Assembly (NCBI RefSeq): GCF_011745365.1 | Contig: NW_024468911.1 | Coordinates: 3,280,759-3,344,758, forward strand | DNA: 64,000 nucleotides | Reading direction: 5' to 3' | Source of the DNA: Cryphonectria parasitica EP155 | Taxonomy: Eukaryota; Ascomycota; Sordariomycetes; Diaporthales; Cryphonectriaceae | Part shown: positions 21,942-33,898 of the stretch, piece after piece | Layout: each line of letters starts with the position of its first letter | Numbering within the stretch: position 1 is the first letter of the stretch | Notes under the pieces: generated by a model | Seen by the model: only the letters and a program-made list of their open reading frames with translations | Database searches by the model: none | What the model was told of the DNA's origin: nothing | Translations under genes and position numbers: made by a program

Positions 21942-24900
21942 TCAAAATCCACCCCGCAGGCCGCCATCCCCGTGCGTCATCCCGTCCCTGTGAAGTTGCT
22001 CCCTCTCCCTCTGCATGGCCAGGACGAGCTCCGTCAGCCTGTCGATCTTGTCGTTCAGCTCCGCGATCTTTACCTCCACCTGGGTCGGGGCGTCGACGTC
22101 ATCGTTGAGTGCATCCGTCGCGGCCGTTGTGGGCGTGGCGGGCGTGGCAGCGCTTGGAGGCCCCTGCGTGGGCGAGTCCCTGGGCAACTGGACCGGGTCG
22201 AACACGCTCATGCTCATGCGCGAGGGTCGGCCGGAACGTCTCTGGTCGGACGATGACGCGGGCCTCATCTTGGCGCGGGAGGCCTTCCTGGACATGGTGC
22301 CGACGGCGGTATTGGCGGTGTCGAGGCGCGGGCCCTTGAAGCCGGCGTACTCGTCGGCGATGACCTTGCCGCGGATGGTCTCGTAAAGCATGATGGCACC
22401 AACGATGGGAAAGTGGGTCGCCTTGAGCAGGAGGATGCGGGCGGCGCGGAACTTGTGGTCGGACGGGAGGAAGATACGGAAGGGACGGAAGATGATGAGG
22501 GCCAGGAGGTTGAAGGGAGGGTAGAAGTGGGTGAGGCGGTTGGAGGTGGAGGCCTCGAGAACGTAGACGCTATAGACGTAGAGGTACTCTTCGCGGGCGT
22601 GGCTAATGACACGGGAGAAGGAGTTGGAGAGCATACCTTGTCGAGAATCAGTAGGTGAAGGTACAAGTGGAATGAAATATGTGGTCAACTCACCCGTCAG
22701 ACTGCCCATGAGCAGAATGCTGGACAGTGTCACGAAGATGAACATCAAAGGAGGCCCTAGGATTGGGTCGATACGATTCATAATCTCAAAGCCGACGTAG
22801 CTCGAGCCGTAGAAAATCTTGGTCAGGTCCATTGCCATCTCTCTGAGGGTCTGTGGTGGTGGGGTTAGCAATAATAATAGCCTATACATCTTGATGTGCA
22901 GATGTGTAAAGATGAAGGAAAAAAAACCAAAAAACCGTACAAATTCCTCGCGGCCGATGAGCGAGAACGTGGTCAGGAATCCCATATAAAGAATAACAAC
23001 GAGGACCATAAACCTAAAGATGCTACGATTAGACCCGTGTGTCTGGTAGTCTAGTGCAAGAAACGTACTTGATGAAATCCTTGCCCATCTCCTTCAGACA
23101 GGGAATGAGTGTGCCCCAGTAAGGCGACAGCGACAGGACGGAGCAGACGCGGGGAACCATGAATAGGGCCTCGAGCGAGAGTATGTCGAAAGACTGCTCG
23201 ATGAGGTTCTCGTCATGCTTTGAGAGACCGATAATGCCTGTACTCCTGGTTAGATGACCACCACGCACAAGAGAAAGCCTTGAGCTCAAGTAAACGTACG
23301 CATCACCGCAAAAACAAATCCAATACATATCATGGTTATATCGAACAGATTCCATATCTGTAGCAGCAGCGTAAGCAAAGGATCCAGCATTCATGGGTAT
23401 TGACAAACGAGATATTCTTACATCCGTCGCGTAAAAGATAGATCCCGCATCGCTCCATTCACTCAGTTCGTCGTAGAAGAAGGCAGCGAACCAGATGTAC
23501 AAGAGGACTTCGGCGAAGCTGATCTTGGCTGGATTTCTCTCCACGAGTACAGAATAGTACAGAAAGAGGAAGAGAAAGAAGAAAAGGACCTCGAAGCTTT
23601 TCAGGTACTTGGGGACTCGCAGCCGAGAGAAGGGGTCTGCCGTCGTCTTGTTGTAGAATCGAGGTCGCTTGACTGAGTTGACCTCGAGTCCTGGCGGTCA
23701 TGGTAGTCAGCTTTTGATGTTCTTCTTGTCATTATTCTTCACTCGCGAGTAAACACCTACTATCCCAAAACACAATGTCACCATTCCATATGCCGGTGAT
23801 GATCTTCTGCACGACATGTTGGCTCAGGAAACGCTTGGCATTTGCGACAGCCGCGATCTCTAGGGCGTTGAGGGTGACAAAGGGCTTGGTCGGGTCTTCC
23901 TCCTCCTCCTCCTCGTCCTCGTCACCGTGCATGGTCAGACGGGAGATGGACTTCAACAGCTGATACCGCTTGTTGCTGCCAGTATTGAGAAAGGCGTTCT
24001 TGGCCGATGTCACCGTCTCGGCCAGCGACTGGGCAAGCAGGGCGGTGTTCTCGTCGACCTCCTCGGTCAGGCGACCGTCCTCCTCATCGCCATTGCCTGC
24101 CCTATTGTCGGGGTGCTCCGAATCCGGTATCTCATAGAGGCAGTAGTCCACGACTTCCCTCTCGGACAGGTGCGTCAAGAAACGCCAGGCCACAATCTCT
24201 GCCGCGTTGGCCCGGGCCTCATTGACGCTCTTCTCCTCGGTTGCGGCTCCATAGTGCCACTTGAGGGCGCTGGTTCAGCAGTGGTCAGCAGGTTGTATGA
24301 CACAGAAGACGTGGTACATAGTTCATGTCGTTGTTCCAGGAAGATCAAAGGCGCACTCAAAGGTGTCATCGGTGATTCATCTCACTGAGGTCTGTACAGC
24401 CGACAGACCAGTTCTCAAAATTGACCTAGCCGGTCATGAGAGCAGCCAGTGAAAAGGTGGTGTCCTCATGCAGGGGGAATGGTCGACAAGAATAGAAATG
24501 GTGTGTGTGTGTGTGTGTCAGACGTCAGACAGCACGCAAGGTACCGTCGACCCTCCCGCGCGGCTGGATCAACAACATGCGGGTGTTTTTGTTTTTGTTT
24601 TTTTCATAAAAGAAGAAAAAAAAGGCAAGATTAACATTGTGTAAAGATCAGAAACTTACAGCAGAGCATTCACGATGGCAGGATTGCAACACGTCTTGCT
24701 CAGATGCTCGACCAGTTTTGTGAGGCCCGCGCCTGCAGATGTCGTCCTCAGTTGTTCGAAGGTGACGGGCAGGACCACCACCTCATTGAAGTATCTTTTT
24801 TTTGTTTGCGGGGGGTTGGAAAGTGCATGTCAGCGGTTGGCTGTTCGTCCCTCGCCCGCGACCTCTTCACACACGATGGGGGAAACAAGGTATGAGCTCA

Positions 24901-25050
24901 CATGGACAGCTTCTTGATCACCTCCCGGAAGGAATCATCGTCGCGAACATCTGGCAGCCCGTGGTAGAAGACCAATCGCCCGCCTGGCGATGGTGTGCGT
25001 GGTGCGTCGTTCGCGCCGGGTTGAGGACGGAACTTGGCACGTACAGGCAT
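21942..25050 (-). CDS. yvc1: TRP-like cation channel, vacuolar Yvc1 type
   Basis: Homolog of yeast Yvc1, a calcium-activated TRP-family channel that releases Ca2+ from the vacuole. Nine exons: 24902-25050, 24660-24794, 23761-24269, 23422-23690, 23300-23357, 23069-23237, 22941-23013, 22694-22850, 21942-22636; about 737 residues, all junctions GT-AG and in frame. The cytosolic N-terminus (to about 265) contains an acidic Asp/Glu run. The membrane region follows, with YLKSFEVLFFLFLFLYYSVL, the pore-proximal block TKIFYGSSYVGFEIMNRIDP and LMGSLTGMLSNSFSRV. The family-diagnostic EEYLYVYSVYVLEASTSNRL and FRPFRIFLPSDHKFRAARI blocks come next. A short coiled coil (KIAELNDKIDRLTELVLAM) ends the protein. 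Intron 2 (24270-24659) is 390 nt and holds GT and poly-T tracts; the others are short. Vacuolar location is inferred from the family. Confidence 0.9.
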
Positions 25051-25842
25051 GCTGTTGGCGGTGGCTGACTGTCCTCGTTTGCACTGATCGAAGCCACGTT
25101 GTGAACTCGCCAGATGAGGGTGACGACGAGTGGTTGACGACGGGCAGGTGGGATGGAGAGAAGGTTTGAAGGCGGGGAGGAGATTTGACTTTCGAGGCCC
25201 TGGTCTCGTCAACCGCGGCGTTTATTATCGTGTAAAGCCAAGGATCGTCCCTCCAGACTATCTTTAGCCCCTCCCTCATAACATCAAGGTCTCAAGTAAG
25301 TGGTAGCGTGGGGGCTTCCAGGGTTCAGCCCGGGAAGGTTGGGGTAGGCCTGGGCCCACTGCAACGCGCTGTAGTATGACGTCTCTTTAGAGGGTCCAGC
25401 AGCCCATGACACCCTATAAATCTTGCGACCCTGCATTTTCTCTCCTCTCTGCTGGAGGGTTCTTTTGAAGATCTACAATCTATGCCCATACACAAACTTC
25501 AAGGGCAACTCTATTATGATTTTTCCTGTGGCCATATCTTGATGGACTCATGATGGACTTCACATGATTTCAGGATCGTGGAGGATGTTCTCACCTCAAC
25601 AGCGCATACATCAAATTTGGAACGCCCTTAATCCTCCAGAGGATCCAACTACAGGGCAAGTAGGTTCTTTCCTTGACAGCCCGCTGACTGCATGCATGCA
25701 CTAAATATGCTGGTTCTCACTCTGTTCTGTGTACGTACCCTCTAAATCCAACCCTCTTTGGAAACAAAGAAAAAGCAGTCCCCATAACAATAACAGCAAT
25801 AATTTGACGAAACTTTACCTCAATGAAGACTTATATCTCAAT
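25051..25842. other. Intergenic region upstream of the channel gene
   Basis: Promoter side of the Yvc1-like gene; AT content rises after 25400. No gene or RNA recognised. Confidence 0.5.
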
Positions 25843-26807
25843 ATGGTCGAAGGCAGTGATGCAAACGCACAAAAGAGATTGCAAAAAGACACAGCAGAGG
25901 TGCATCAAGGCTTTCCCATTTCCAAGTCCTCAAATCGAACCATACTTTTGAATCTACGCAATCCAAAGTCCAAAGTCCAAAACATCACCATAAAGTAAGT
26001 ATTCACAAGCCTATTGGAATGAGACTGCTGCTAGCATCATGAAGTATCTAATCCTCTAGTTATTGCAACAATATGAGAGCTTAGCTTACCAAACATCATT
26101 GTGCTCACAACATTTCCCATGCATCTTGGAGCGCCTGATCGCGCTCTGGAGAGATCCAACTTCAGTTACCAGACTCTACAAGGAGATCACAGTAAAGATA
26201 GAATTGTTAATAATATCGCTTCTCTCCGGTCGCCCTGAATTGTACATGAGAAGATACATTACCATGCTGAGTCCTGATGATGCCCTGCCAGAGTGTGCTC
26301 TGGGAGGCCAGGCTACCGCATCGCCAAGGCGGGCGGGCCGTTTCGACCTCTAACCCTTTACCGATACACTAAGTCTGAACCATGCTTTACTCTTCATGTA
26401 TGGATGTAAAACATCATTCTCTAGAAGAGGATGTTGAGTCCTACCAAACTTCTCGAGACTGCGGTATCGTGATATATACGTTCCTAGCCCGAACGAGCCT
26501 TGATGGCGCGGACCCCATTTGGCGCGCGACCCTGAAGAACCTAAAAGCAGCACAAGACAGCCTTGTCCAAAGCGCAGTATCGAAAATTCCGATTATACAT
26601 ATTGTTCTCAACCCAAAAGTCTATCTGGCAGCGCATATCTGAGAACAGATTATGTACCTACACATAAATCACAGTGAGCTGGCGACAGAACTTCTCAATC
26701 CGATGTTCTACGAATGTGGCATTCTGCTCGATGAGCCAGAAGCCGTCGATGAGGATGATTGGTCAACAGCGTTTCAAGGCAATCAAGACTCGGAGTGTAA
26801 ACTGTGA
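25843..26807 (+). pseudogene. Possible decayed protein-coding gene, family unknown
   Basis: AT-rich stretch with three protein-like blocks in different frames. The first runs from an ATG at 25843 to a good GTAAGT donor at about 25995. The second is an open stretch at 26063-26353. The third starts at an ATG at 26382 and runs to a TGA at 26640-26642, then resumes in the same frame to a stop at 26805-26807. The third block reads like a real C-terminus (acidic, with ELLNPMFYECGILLDEPEAV). I could not join the blocks with a frame-keeping intron set, so it is either a degenerate gene or chance frames. No family recognised. Confidence 0.3.
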
Positions 26808-27591
26808 GCCCGAAAAAAAAAAAATATGTATGAGGGGCCTTGACTTCTAAGACCTCGTCTCTCTCTCTTTCCATCTTCTATTATTCTTCCTATATTTCTA
26901 TTTTCAGACTGCAAATTGCGACCGGCTGGTAGTAAGCTGTAAATATATTGCGTTGGGGGGGTTTTTGTGTATATTCGAGCCCCGATTTCTCCACCGGGGT
27001 TTAGCCGAGCAGGTGCTCTAGCGAATCGTCTTACATGGATTCGTGGAACCCGGTTCCCCTCGACCTTATGTTGTCTTTATAATTCTACCTGCTGCACATC
27101 ACTTGCTGTGTTACAAAACAAGTACGGAGAAAATGTGTGTGAGGGCAAAAAGATTGCATTGCTGAGCGCTGAAGAGAAAAGAGAAAGGAAGAGAAACGCC
27201 ACGAGGCCAGCTATCTGAGGCTATCAACAGATCTGGCTGTTGGCTGGCTGGAGGGGCCAGTGCACGGCCCTGGGCCAGTGACTCACTAGCCCTCGCACAA
27301 AATGAATAAAGCTGAGAAGAGTTCAAAGATTCTTTTGCCAGATTTTTTTCTTCTCTTTTCTTCTTACAAAAAAACATTCTTAAAAGAAAAGGGAGAGATC
27401 AAATATGTTGGTTAGCGGACTACTCAACGATGACAACACCAGGGAGTGACGCTCAGGTAAACAAAGACACCAGTAGCCCGTCAAGCACGAATTCAGACAC
27501 AATACAAGACTTTCACCATTAGGCTGTATGGTAACTAAGCATATCTACAAGTATCTCCACCTCTTCCAACCCCATCCCTCCCACCTCACCA
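26808..27591. other. Intergenic region, no gene recognised
   Basis: AT-rich and purine/pyrimidine-skewed DNA between the possible relic and the membrane-protein gene. Includes short poly-A and poly-G tracts. Confidence 0.5.
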
Positions 27592-30300
27592 TCATCCAGG
27601 AGATCTGGAAGGGTCCAGAAGAGGCATGTCCAAGGGTTCCGAAGTATTAGACGGAATCGAAGAGGTCCTTCGAAGACGGGTATGGCTAGGCCCCAGCTTC
27701 GAGGACGACAACTCTGCTGCTACATCAGGCAGCTTCATCGTCTCCTCTGTGAACTTCTTCCATAGTTCTCGCCGGTGCCACCACCCCACCGCCGTCACCA
27801 GAGACAGGGCCACCGAGGCCAGGGCGCCATTTATGTTCCAGTTCTTGGAGGCGCGAATTTCAGCTTCTGTGATGTTGCTCAGGCCAGCCCTGGCATTGGG
27901 GTTGGTTGGGTCGATCCAGGACCACGCGTCGACCTTTCGATGAAAAAAAAACAACAGGTTAGGTCGATTAGCCTGACAAGAAAAGAAATGCCACTCAAAA
28001 TGACAGAGAGATTTGTTCTTCTCCTCTTATTAAAGCAAAAGAAGAAAGAAAGAAAAAAAGGACTGAAGGAATAACAAAAAGAAAAAGAGGGGAAGAAAAA
28101 AAAAAAAGAGATTCATGAGCGCTAGGCAGACTCACCTGACATGCACAGTTATAGTATACTCCAGTAATCTGCATAATAGTACCCCCAATGGCAGAGAAAA
28201 GCGATATAATCTGTGCTAGGAATTTGACAAATCCAGAAAGGTGAGCGAGGAGCGTAGCCGTGGTCCGAACAACCCAGTGAGCTTTGGCCCATGCCACCTG
28301 CACCCAGTGGTTGTGGACGGTCGATGTTCGCTGTGGTGGTGGCACCTGTATAATATGAATGTTTGCTCTTCTCCTCCAATTTGCGACTGTGCGGTGCGTG
28401 TCGAAGCTCCAGATGGCCACCTGGATGCACTGCGACAAGAAGAAGACGGTATGCGTCAGGCTCCTACAAGACAGCCCCTTCATCGGTGTGAGGTAGGAAG
28501 TCGTGAATGCTAGCACATACGGGATGGACAGCAGCAGGAGGGTAAGTGAGAGGGCAAAAGCCCAGTCTCTGCGGCCAAAGACCAAGGCGCTCTCGATGAC
28601 CTTGACGGCGTCCGGCGGGCAATCGTCTCGGTGGATGTCTCTGATGACCTTGATGGTCTCGAACATCCAGGATTGCTTGTTGGGCCCGCGCTTCCACATG
28701 GCGACCGGCTCATAGGTGGACTCGTAGGCGGGCTTGGTGATGCTTCTCTTGAGGTCGTGGATCTTGCGCCTCGACGAGTTGGTGAGTCGTTCCAACGGGG
28801 TTTTGCCGGGGTTTTGGGTGTCTTGGAACTGTCGGGTTTTCTCGGCTTTCTTGCCAACGAGACCTTGCAATGTACTGGGGTCGTTGCTCGCGAGGAGGGT
28901 GTTGGAGATGACGGCTGTGTGTGGGATGTACATCCAAAACATGCCGAATGCGAGCGTGATTGCGACGGTCTCTTGGCCTGGGCTATTGTCGCTGTCTGCG
29001 ATATTGTAGCCGAAACTGCCTATGAAAAAGACTGTAGGCGCACCAATGTATCCGCCAAAACTATTTTGGTTGTTTGCATTAGTTTCTCTGGGCTATTCGT
29101 TGATTTTGCCCCCCCACCCACCCCCCACGAAAAGAAATATGCAGAGAAGCGAATCAAAGAAAAGAAAAGGAAGGGAAAATGAATGAATATTTACCCTGGT
29201 TGAGCATCAAGTAGAGTCTGTAACTTCAGTCGCGGCCCAACGCGCGTGCCCTCGGCCTCAACAGCAACAACAGAGCTGTTTCGACCCGGAAAGGGGCTAA
29301 GACCAAGCCCGTCGACCTGACTGACGGCCTGTGGCTTGTCCTGACGAGCAGCAGTACTGTGATGATGAGCATTCTCCTCCAGCTGTCTTACCTCCTCGGC
29401 AATACTCATGATCTGGACCCATGCCGACCGCCCCTGCGCCTCTAAGAGCCCGCCCATCTCCTCCCCCTCCTCCTCGTCCTTGCCCTTATCATCTCGCATC
29501 TTCATGTTCCCAGCCACGGTACACAAGAGCAGCCGCGCCCTCGACACGTTGGGAACCCCTGCCCCTCTGTGCGCCAGCATGTCGAGGTTTTTCCAGTCCA
29601 AACGGTACTCGTACGCTGCGCTGATGATCATGGGCCCCGCCATGACGAAGCAGATAGCCATCCAGAGTAGCGTGTCGAGGGCCAGAACACCAAGCTCAAA
29701 GGTGACGGCCACAAGGATGACGAACCCATTTGCCCATACCCCTACGGACTTTCCGATGCGGCGGCACAGTCTAGAAAAAGAGGAGGAGGAGGAGGAGGGA
29801 GAAGACCGTGGAGCAGTAGGATTCGTGTCAGTCGGCGCCCGCAGGCCGAGGTCGAGATTGGGCTTCTCCCGCAGGAGGCCAACGCGGACCTTCCACTCGC
29901 GCGGAATGTTGTAGCAGAAGGCGATGCAGGGGAGGATAAACTGCACCAGCGGGCCCATGGCTCCTGACAAAGAGGCGGATTGCCATCCTGGTAGGCGGTT
30001 CAGACACCATTCGTACGGGACCCAGACCTCGGGTGGGCGTCCGGTGACGGAGGAGCAGATGGAGTCGTTGATGGCCGCGTCTAGGATGTCAGCGATGGTG
30101 GTGCTCGGGTCGAAGGCGAAGAAGTTGTCTGTCTTGGCGAGCTTGCCGTCGATGATGGTGAGAGAGTCGTTGAGTGCAAGGAGGCAGCCCTTGAGGAAGT
30201 TTTGTCCGCCTAGGTAAGGGGATCTGGTTGTTGTGTAGTTGCTGAGAGCTGATAATTCTGGAATAAAACACTGGATTGTTGAACATGATGCGGTTGCCAT
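27592..30300 (-). CDS. Multi-pass membrane protein of unknown function
   Basis: Three exons: 29195-30300, 28136-29060, 27592-27933; about 790 residues, start ATG at 30300, both introns GT-AG and in frame. I do not recognise the family. The first third, before the first helices, carries scattered cysteines and looks extracytosolic (SSVTGRPPEVWVPYEWCLNR). Hydrophobic helices follow (MGPLVQFILPCIAF; FVILVAVTFELGVLALDTLL; WMAICFVMAGPMIISAAYEY), then a cytosolic Ser/acidic loop. A second membrane half has GYIGAPTVFFIGSFGYNIAD, a basic loop and LSGFVKFLAQIISLFSAIGG. A last helix precedes the polar C-tail. Such large fungal-specific membrane proteins are often annotated only as hypothetical. A receptor- or transporter-like role is possible but nothing in the sequence decides it. 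Confidence 0.8.
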
Positions 30301-31300
30301 GATAACTAAGCGCCTGCCTGCTTTGAAAATGCGCTATTACTCATGCTATAATGATATCTTTCTCCCTCTTAGTAATTTAGTATGTATAGTAATATGGTAC
30401 AAATTAATCATTCGAATGAAGCCCAGAATGTACGTAAAGAAAATAAAACAATCGCTAATGGTACGAAGGATGGGATAATATTCGAGAGAGAACATGAGAG
30501 AGGGGGACAGGAAAGCAAGAGCACTTCCAAATAATAAACGCTGCGTACTTTGGGGAGACATTTAATCCCAAGCAACTGAGCCGCCTCGGCGCACACTACA
30601 GCTTGCAGCAGCGGGTCTTTTGCACACGCAGAGAGAGAGACTTGGCCTACACCTCAACTTATCTCCCCACTAGTGTAGGACCCTATCAGTGAAATGGAGC
30701 TGATTTGGGGCGTATCAACTGACGCCGGCCGGAAACGCCACGCATGCCTGTAAGACGATAAATCGCTAAAGAAGGAAGTGAGGGTGTGTGCCATACACGC
30801 TCTACCGATCCGAAAACAAAAGAGGTCCCCATTCCTGATGATTCGGAGCAGCAGGAGGGGTCAATGATTGGTCTGCCAAGCAAATTCTATGGGGGTTTTC
30901 TTTCTTTTTGGTGTTGCTTTTCTTACTATCATGAGTACACCACCACTGGCGTTGTGGCTCAAGTACGGATGATTTGCCTGCCTTAAGGAGGTTAGCTTGG
31001 ACAGCTTGGGTGTACCCTGGCTAGCTGAACTTCACAGCCTTATGAGGCTTGCATGCATGTGAGCAAAACGTGTATGCCTCTGGCACAGCCCAAAAAGTGG
31101 ACATATCTTGGCTAGGTAAGGAAGAGAGACAGAAGGAGTCATTAAAGTGTTGTCTGTACCCTTGTGAGGCATATAAAGCCATGAGGCAATCTAACAAGAT
31201 ACACTACAGGAGGGAAGAGAGAGTTGAGAGGAATGGGCCATTAGTTGTAGGCAGAAGCATTCATGGATTGTCACAGCCACACGCCATCACCTCTTGACGG

Positions 31301-31359
31301 CCTTCCTTTCTCCCTCTCCCTCTCCCTCTCCCTCTCCCTCTCCCTCTCTCCTTCTCTCT
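31301..31359. repeat. Homopyrimidine block with (CTCCCT)n core
   Basis: About 59 pyrimidines in a row. The centre (31310-31346) is about six CTCCCT hexamers. Such mirror-like polypyrimidine DNA can form triplexes; that is a general property, not shown here. Confidence 0.8.
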
Positions 31360-31701
31360 GCCCAGAGGAATTCGACAAGATATGCCAAGACCAAGTATCA
31401 ACAATGTGCCAGAACTCTCCCATTTAAAACAGGCCGTCAAAATTCCATGCTGCAAGCATCTCCACCTTTCGGGAACTCGTGCCGCTCTCTCTCAGCAGGC
31501 CCACCCCACCACCCCCACGCTCACTTTGGTACAGTAAGTCCTTGCTCCAGGACTGGACACTAGAGCGATGTCAGGCAATGCAGTTCGCCTCATTTGTAGT
31601 ATTTCTCTCGTCAGAAAAGAATGATTCACATGTCTCACCGATTTGCCGTCATATGGCACCACCTTGGCAGCCGTTAGATTGGAAATGAGTATCGACTTTT
31701 C

Positions 31702-31809
31702 TTTCTTATTCTTCTTATTCTTTCTTATTCTTCTTATTCTTTCTTATTCTTCTTATTCTTTCTTATTCTTCTTATTCTTGCTTATTCTTCTTATTCTTTC
31801 TTATTCTTC
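31702..31809. repeat. 19-bp minisatellite, about 5.5 copies
   Basis: Head-to-tail copies of TTCTTATTCTTTCTTATTC with one visible variant (T to G) in the fourth copy. Intergenic, upstream of no recognised gene. Confidence 0.85.
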
Positions 31810-32281
31810 TCTCCTTTCTTTCCCCCTCTTCTTTCTCTTGCAGCTGCGACACAGAAGGTGGACGGCAAATGACCTGCTGGCGCGTCAAGGCGTTCCAAAA
31901 CAAATCCTGTATACATGATAGGAGGGGAAGCGTATATCTAGTTTAGACTCAATGTTGAAGGAAGAGAAAGGGACAACACAGAGATTTGGGGAAATGAAGC
32001 GTGGAGCATTGAAGCCCGTTTCGTTGTCAAGATTAACATAAAATAGGGTATGGTATCTCTATCCAGTCTATATGATTCCACTTGTCCATGGAATAGATGA
32101 TGGGCAGGGCCAGTTATTTAAAATGGTTCCCAGAAACATTGTGCGCCTTCGCTTAAACCAGATATACCAATGTCAAAAACGACCCGCCTGCCCCTTTCTC
32201 CTTTTTTCTTCTTCTTCTTCTTCTTCTTCTTCTTCTTCTCCTCTTTCTGTTCTTGCATTTCCCTTCCATTCCACAAATCAT

Positions 32282-33898
32282 TCATGTCCACATAAGATTT
32301 CTTGACTGTCGCCTAGACTGCAGCCAGAGCGGCCTTGCCTCAGCCACATCACCGGTGCTGCTCTCACGACCGCCACCGCTCATGCCGCCGTTGTTGACGC
32401 CGCCCTCGAGGTCGTCCTCGTCCTCCTCGCCAATCCGGCTCAGAGCGTCGTTGAAGTTGCGCGAGAAGTCATCAATCTCGGGGAATTGCTGCCACAGCGG
32501 TATCTGGTCCTCACCGGGGCTGTCGTGCGGGCTCGCATAGGCGCCCCTAAACGCACCGGAACCGGCGGCGGCAGCAGTACCAACACCAGCCGCGCCCACG
32601 CCCCAGGCAGCCTGGTCGTGATCGAGGAATTGAGCATCATCCGGGTGCGCCCCGTCGCTGCCATACTGCCACACTGTGTTCCTAGTCGACCCTGGGACGG
32701 CCCTGATCGTCCTCCCGGCGACAGGACCGCCCCTGCCGTCTGAAACCTGCTGTCCCAGTGGTACAAAGGCGCCGCCCCCACCACCGCCAGACATGGGGCT
32801 GATGTATTGCGTGTCGCCTGCGCGGGGGCCAGGTCCCTGGCGGGTGTTGCCTGCACGACGACGCAGCAGGTAGGCAGCAGCAGCGGCGAGCCCCACGACG
32901 GCGGCTACAGCGCCGATACTACCGCCCACGATAGCGCCCGTGCGGTTGACGCCGCTGGAGCTGCTTGCCTCCCCGCCGCTAGTCGCTGGCGCGGCGGTGG
33001 GTGTTGATCCCGACGTCGATGAGGAGGACACTGGAGAAGAACCTGATGAGGAGGAAGATCCTGTGGCAGAGGTTGGTGATGAGCTTCCTGGTGACGATGA
33101 CGTCTTCGTCGTCGTCGTCATCATGGAGCTCATATCTGAGGTAGGGATAGGGATGACGAGTGTGGTCTTCGAGCTGGTGGATGAATCGCTCGATGAGGAG
33201 GAGGACGCTGTTGAGGAAGAGGACGGAGCGTCGCTGGAAGAGGACGAGGGTTCCGTAGGAGATGCTGAGCTGGTGTCGATCACCGAGGGGATATTAAGTG
33301 AGGTCGCTTCATGCGTAAATGAGACAGGCTCGCTGGTGAGGGAGACTTTGGTGGCGACGCCGGTGGCGCTCTCCAAGACGGTGGCGGCGAGGCTGCTCGC
33401 AGTGCCGCAGCCGAACTGCGAGTAGCCGCCCTCAAAGACATTTTTGTAGCAGACGTTGGCGCCCGTACAAGTGTAGACGTACGGGTTGACCTCGGTCTGG
33501 TGCCCGCTGTTGGCATCTACGCAGCCCGTGTAGACGCCAGCCGTGCAGGTGGGCTGGCCGTTGGGGCAGCAGCCGATGACGCCGTGATCCGTGTCCACGA
33601 CGCAGTGCGACCCGGCTGAGCATGTTGCTGGCAGGGAAGGGTCGCCATCTATATAGCCGCAGATGGTGTTGGTGTTCTGCCTCCTCAGCAGCAGCAGCTC
33701 GTGAAGCGCCTGTGGTGTCTCGGGTGGTGGAGATGTAGGCGCCGAGGGCGGTGGATAGGCGACCACATTCAGCGGCCTGTGGGGCACGTTGGTGGGCGTC
33801 TGGCGGGCGATGTGGGCTGAGGTGAGGGACAGCACACTGCTGAGGAGGAGGAGGGCGGTTGGTCTGGGGAGGCGGAGGAACATGTCTGGAGGGAGCAT
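32282..33898 (-). CDS. Single-pass Ser/Thr-rich surface protein, WSC/Mid2-like sensor architecture
   Basis: Single-exon frame of 538 residues with an ATG at 33898 and an alternative in-frame ATG at 33883. Layout: signal peptide (LPRPTALLLLSSVLSLTSA), a Cys-rich ectodomain (about 75-180, from TICGYIDGDPSLPATC), then a Ser/Thr-rich stalk (about 195-320) expected to be heavily O-mannosylated. One transmembrane helix (GAIVGGSIGAVAAVVGLAAA) is followed by the RRR stop-transfer and a 190-residue cytosolic tail with acidic patches. Fungal wall-stress sensors of the Wsc and Mid2 kinds have this plan and signal through Rho1 to the cell-integrity MAPK pathway. The cysteine domain is not a canonical WSC domain, so a sensor role is inference from architecture. 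Confidence 0.82.
   Translation of the reverse strand: MLPPDMFLRLPRPTALLLLSSVLSLTSAHIARQTPTNVPHRPLNVVAYPPPSAPTSPPPETPQALHELLLLRRQNTNTICGYIDGDPSLPATCSAGSHCVVDTDHGVIGCCPNGQPTCTAGVYTGCVDANSGHQTEVNPYVYTCTGANVCYKNVFEGGYSQFGCGTASSLAATVLESATGVATKVSLTSEPVSFTHEATSLNIPSVIDTSSASPTEPSSSSSDAPSSSSTASSSSSSDSSTSSKTTLVIPIPTSDMSSMMTTTTKTSSSPGSSSPTSATGSSSSSGSSPVSSSSTSGSTPTAAPATSGGEASSSSGVNRTGAIVGGSIGAVAAVVGLAAAAAYLLRRRAGNTRQGPGPRAGDTQYISPMSGGGGGGAFVPLGQQVSDGRGGPVAGRTIRAVPGSTRNTVWQYGSDGAHPDDAQFLDHDQAAWGVGAAGVGTAAAAGSGAFRGAYASPHDSPGEDQIPLWQQFPEIDDFSRNFNDALSRIGEEDEDDLEGGVNNGGMSGGGRESSTGDVAEARPLWLQSRRQSRNLMWT

Larger units (their letters stand above)
30301..32281. other. Intergenic region with pyrimidine tracts and a minisatellite
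   Basis: 2 kb without a recognised gene. Holds a homopyrimidine block at 31301-31359, a 19-bp minisatellite at 31702-31809 and a CTT-type run near 32205-32240. Confidence 0.55.
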
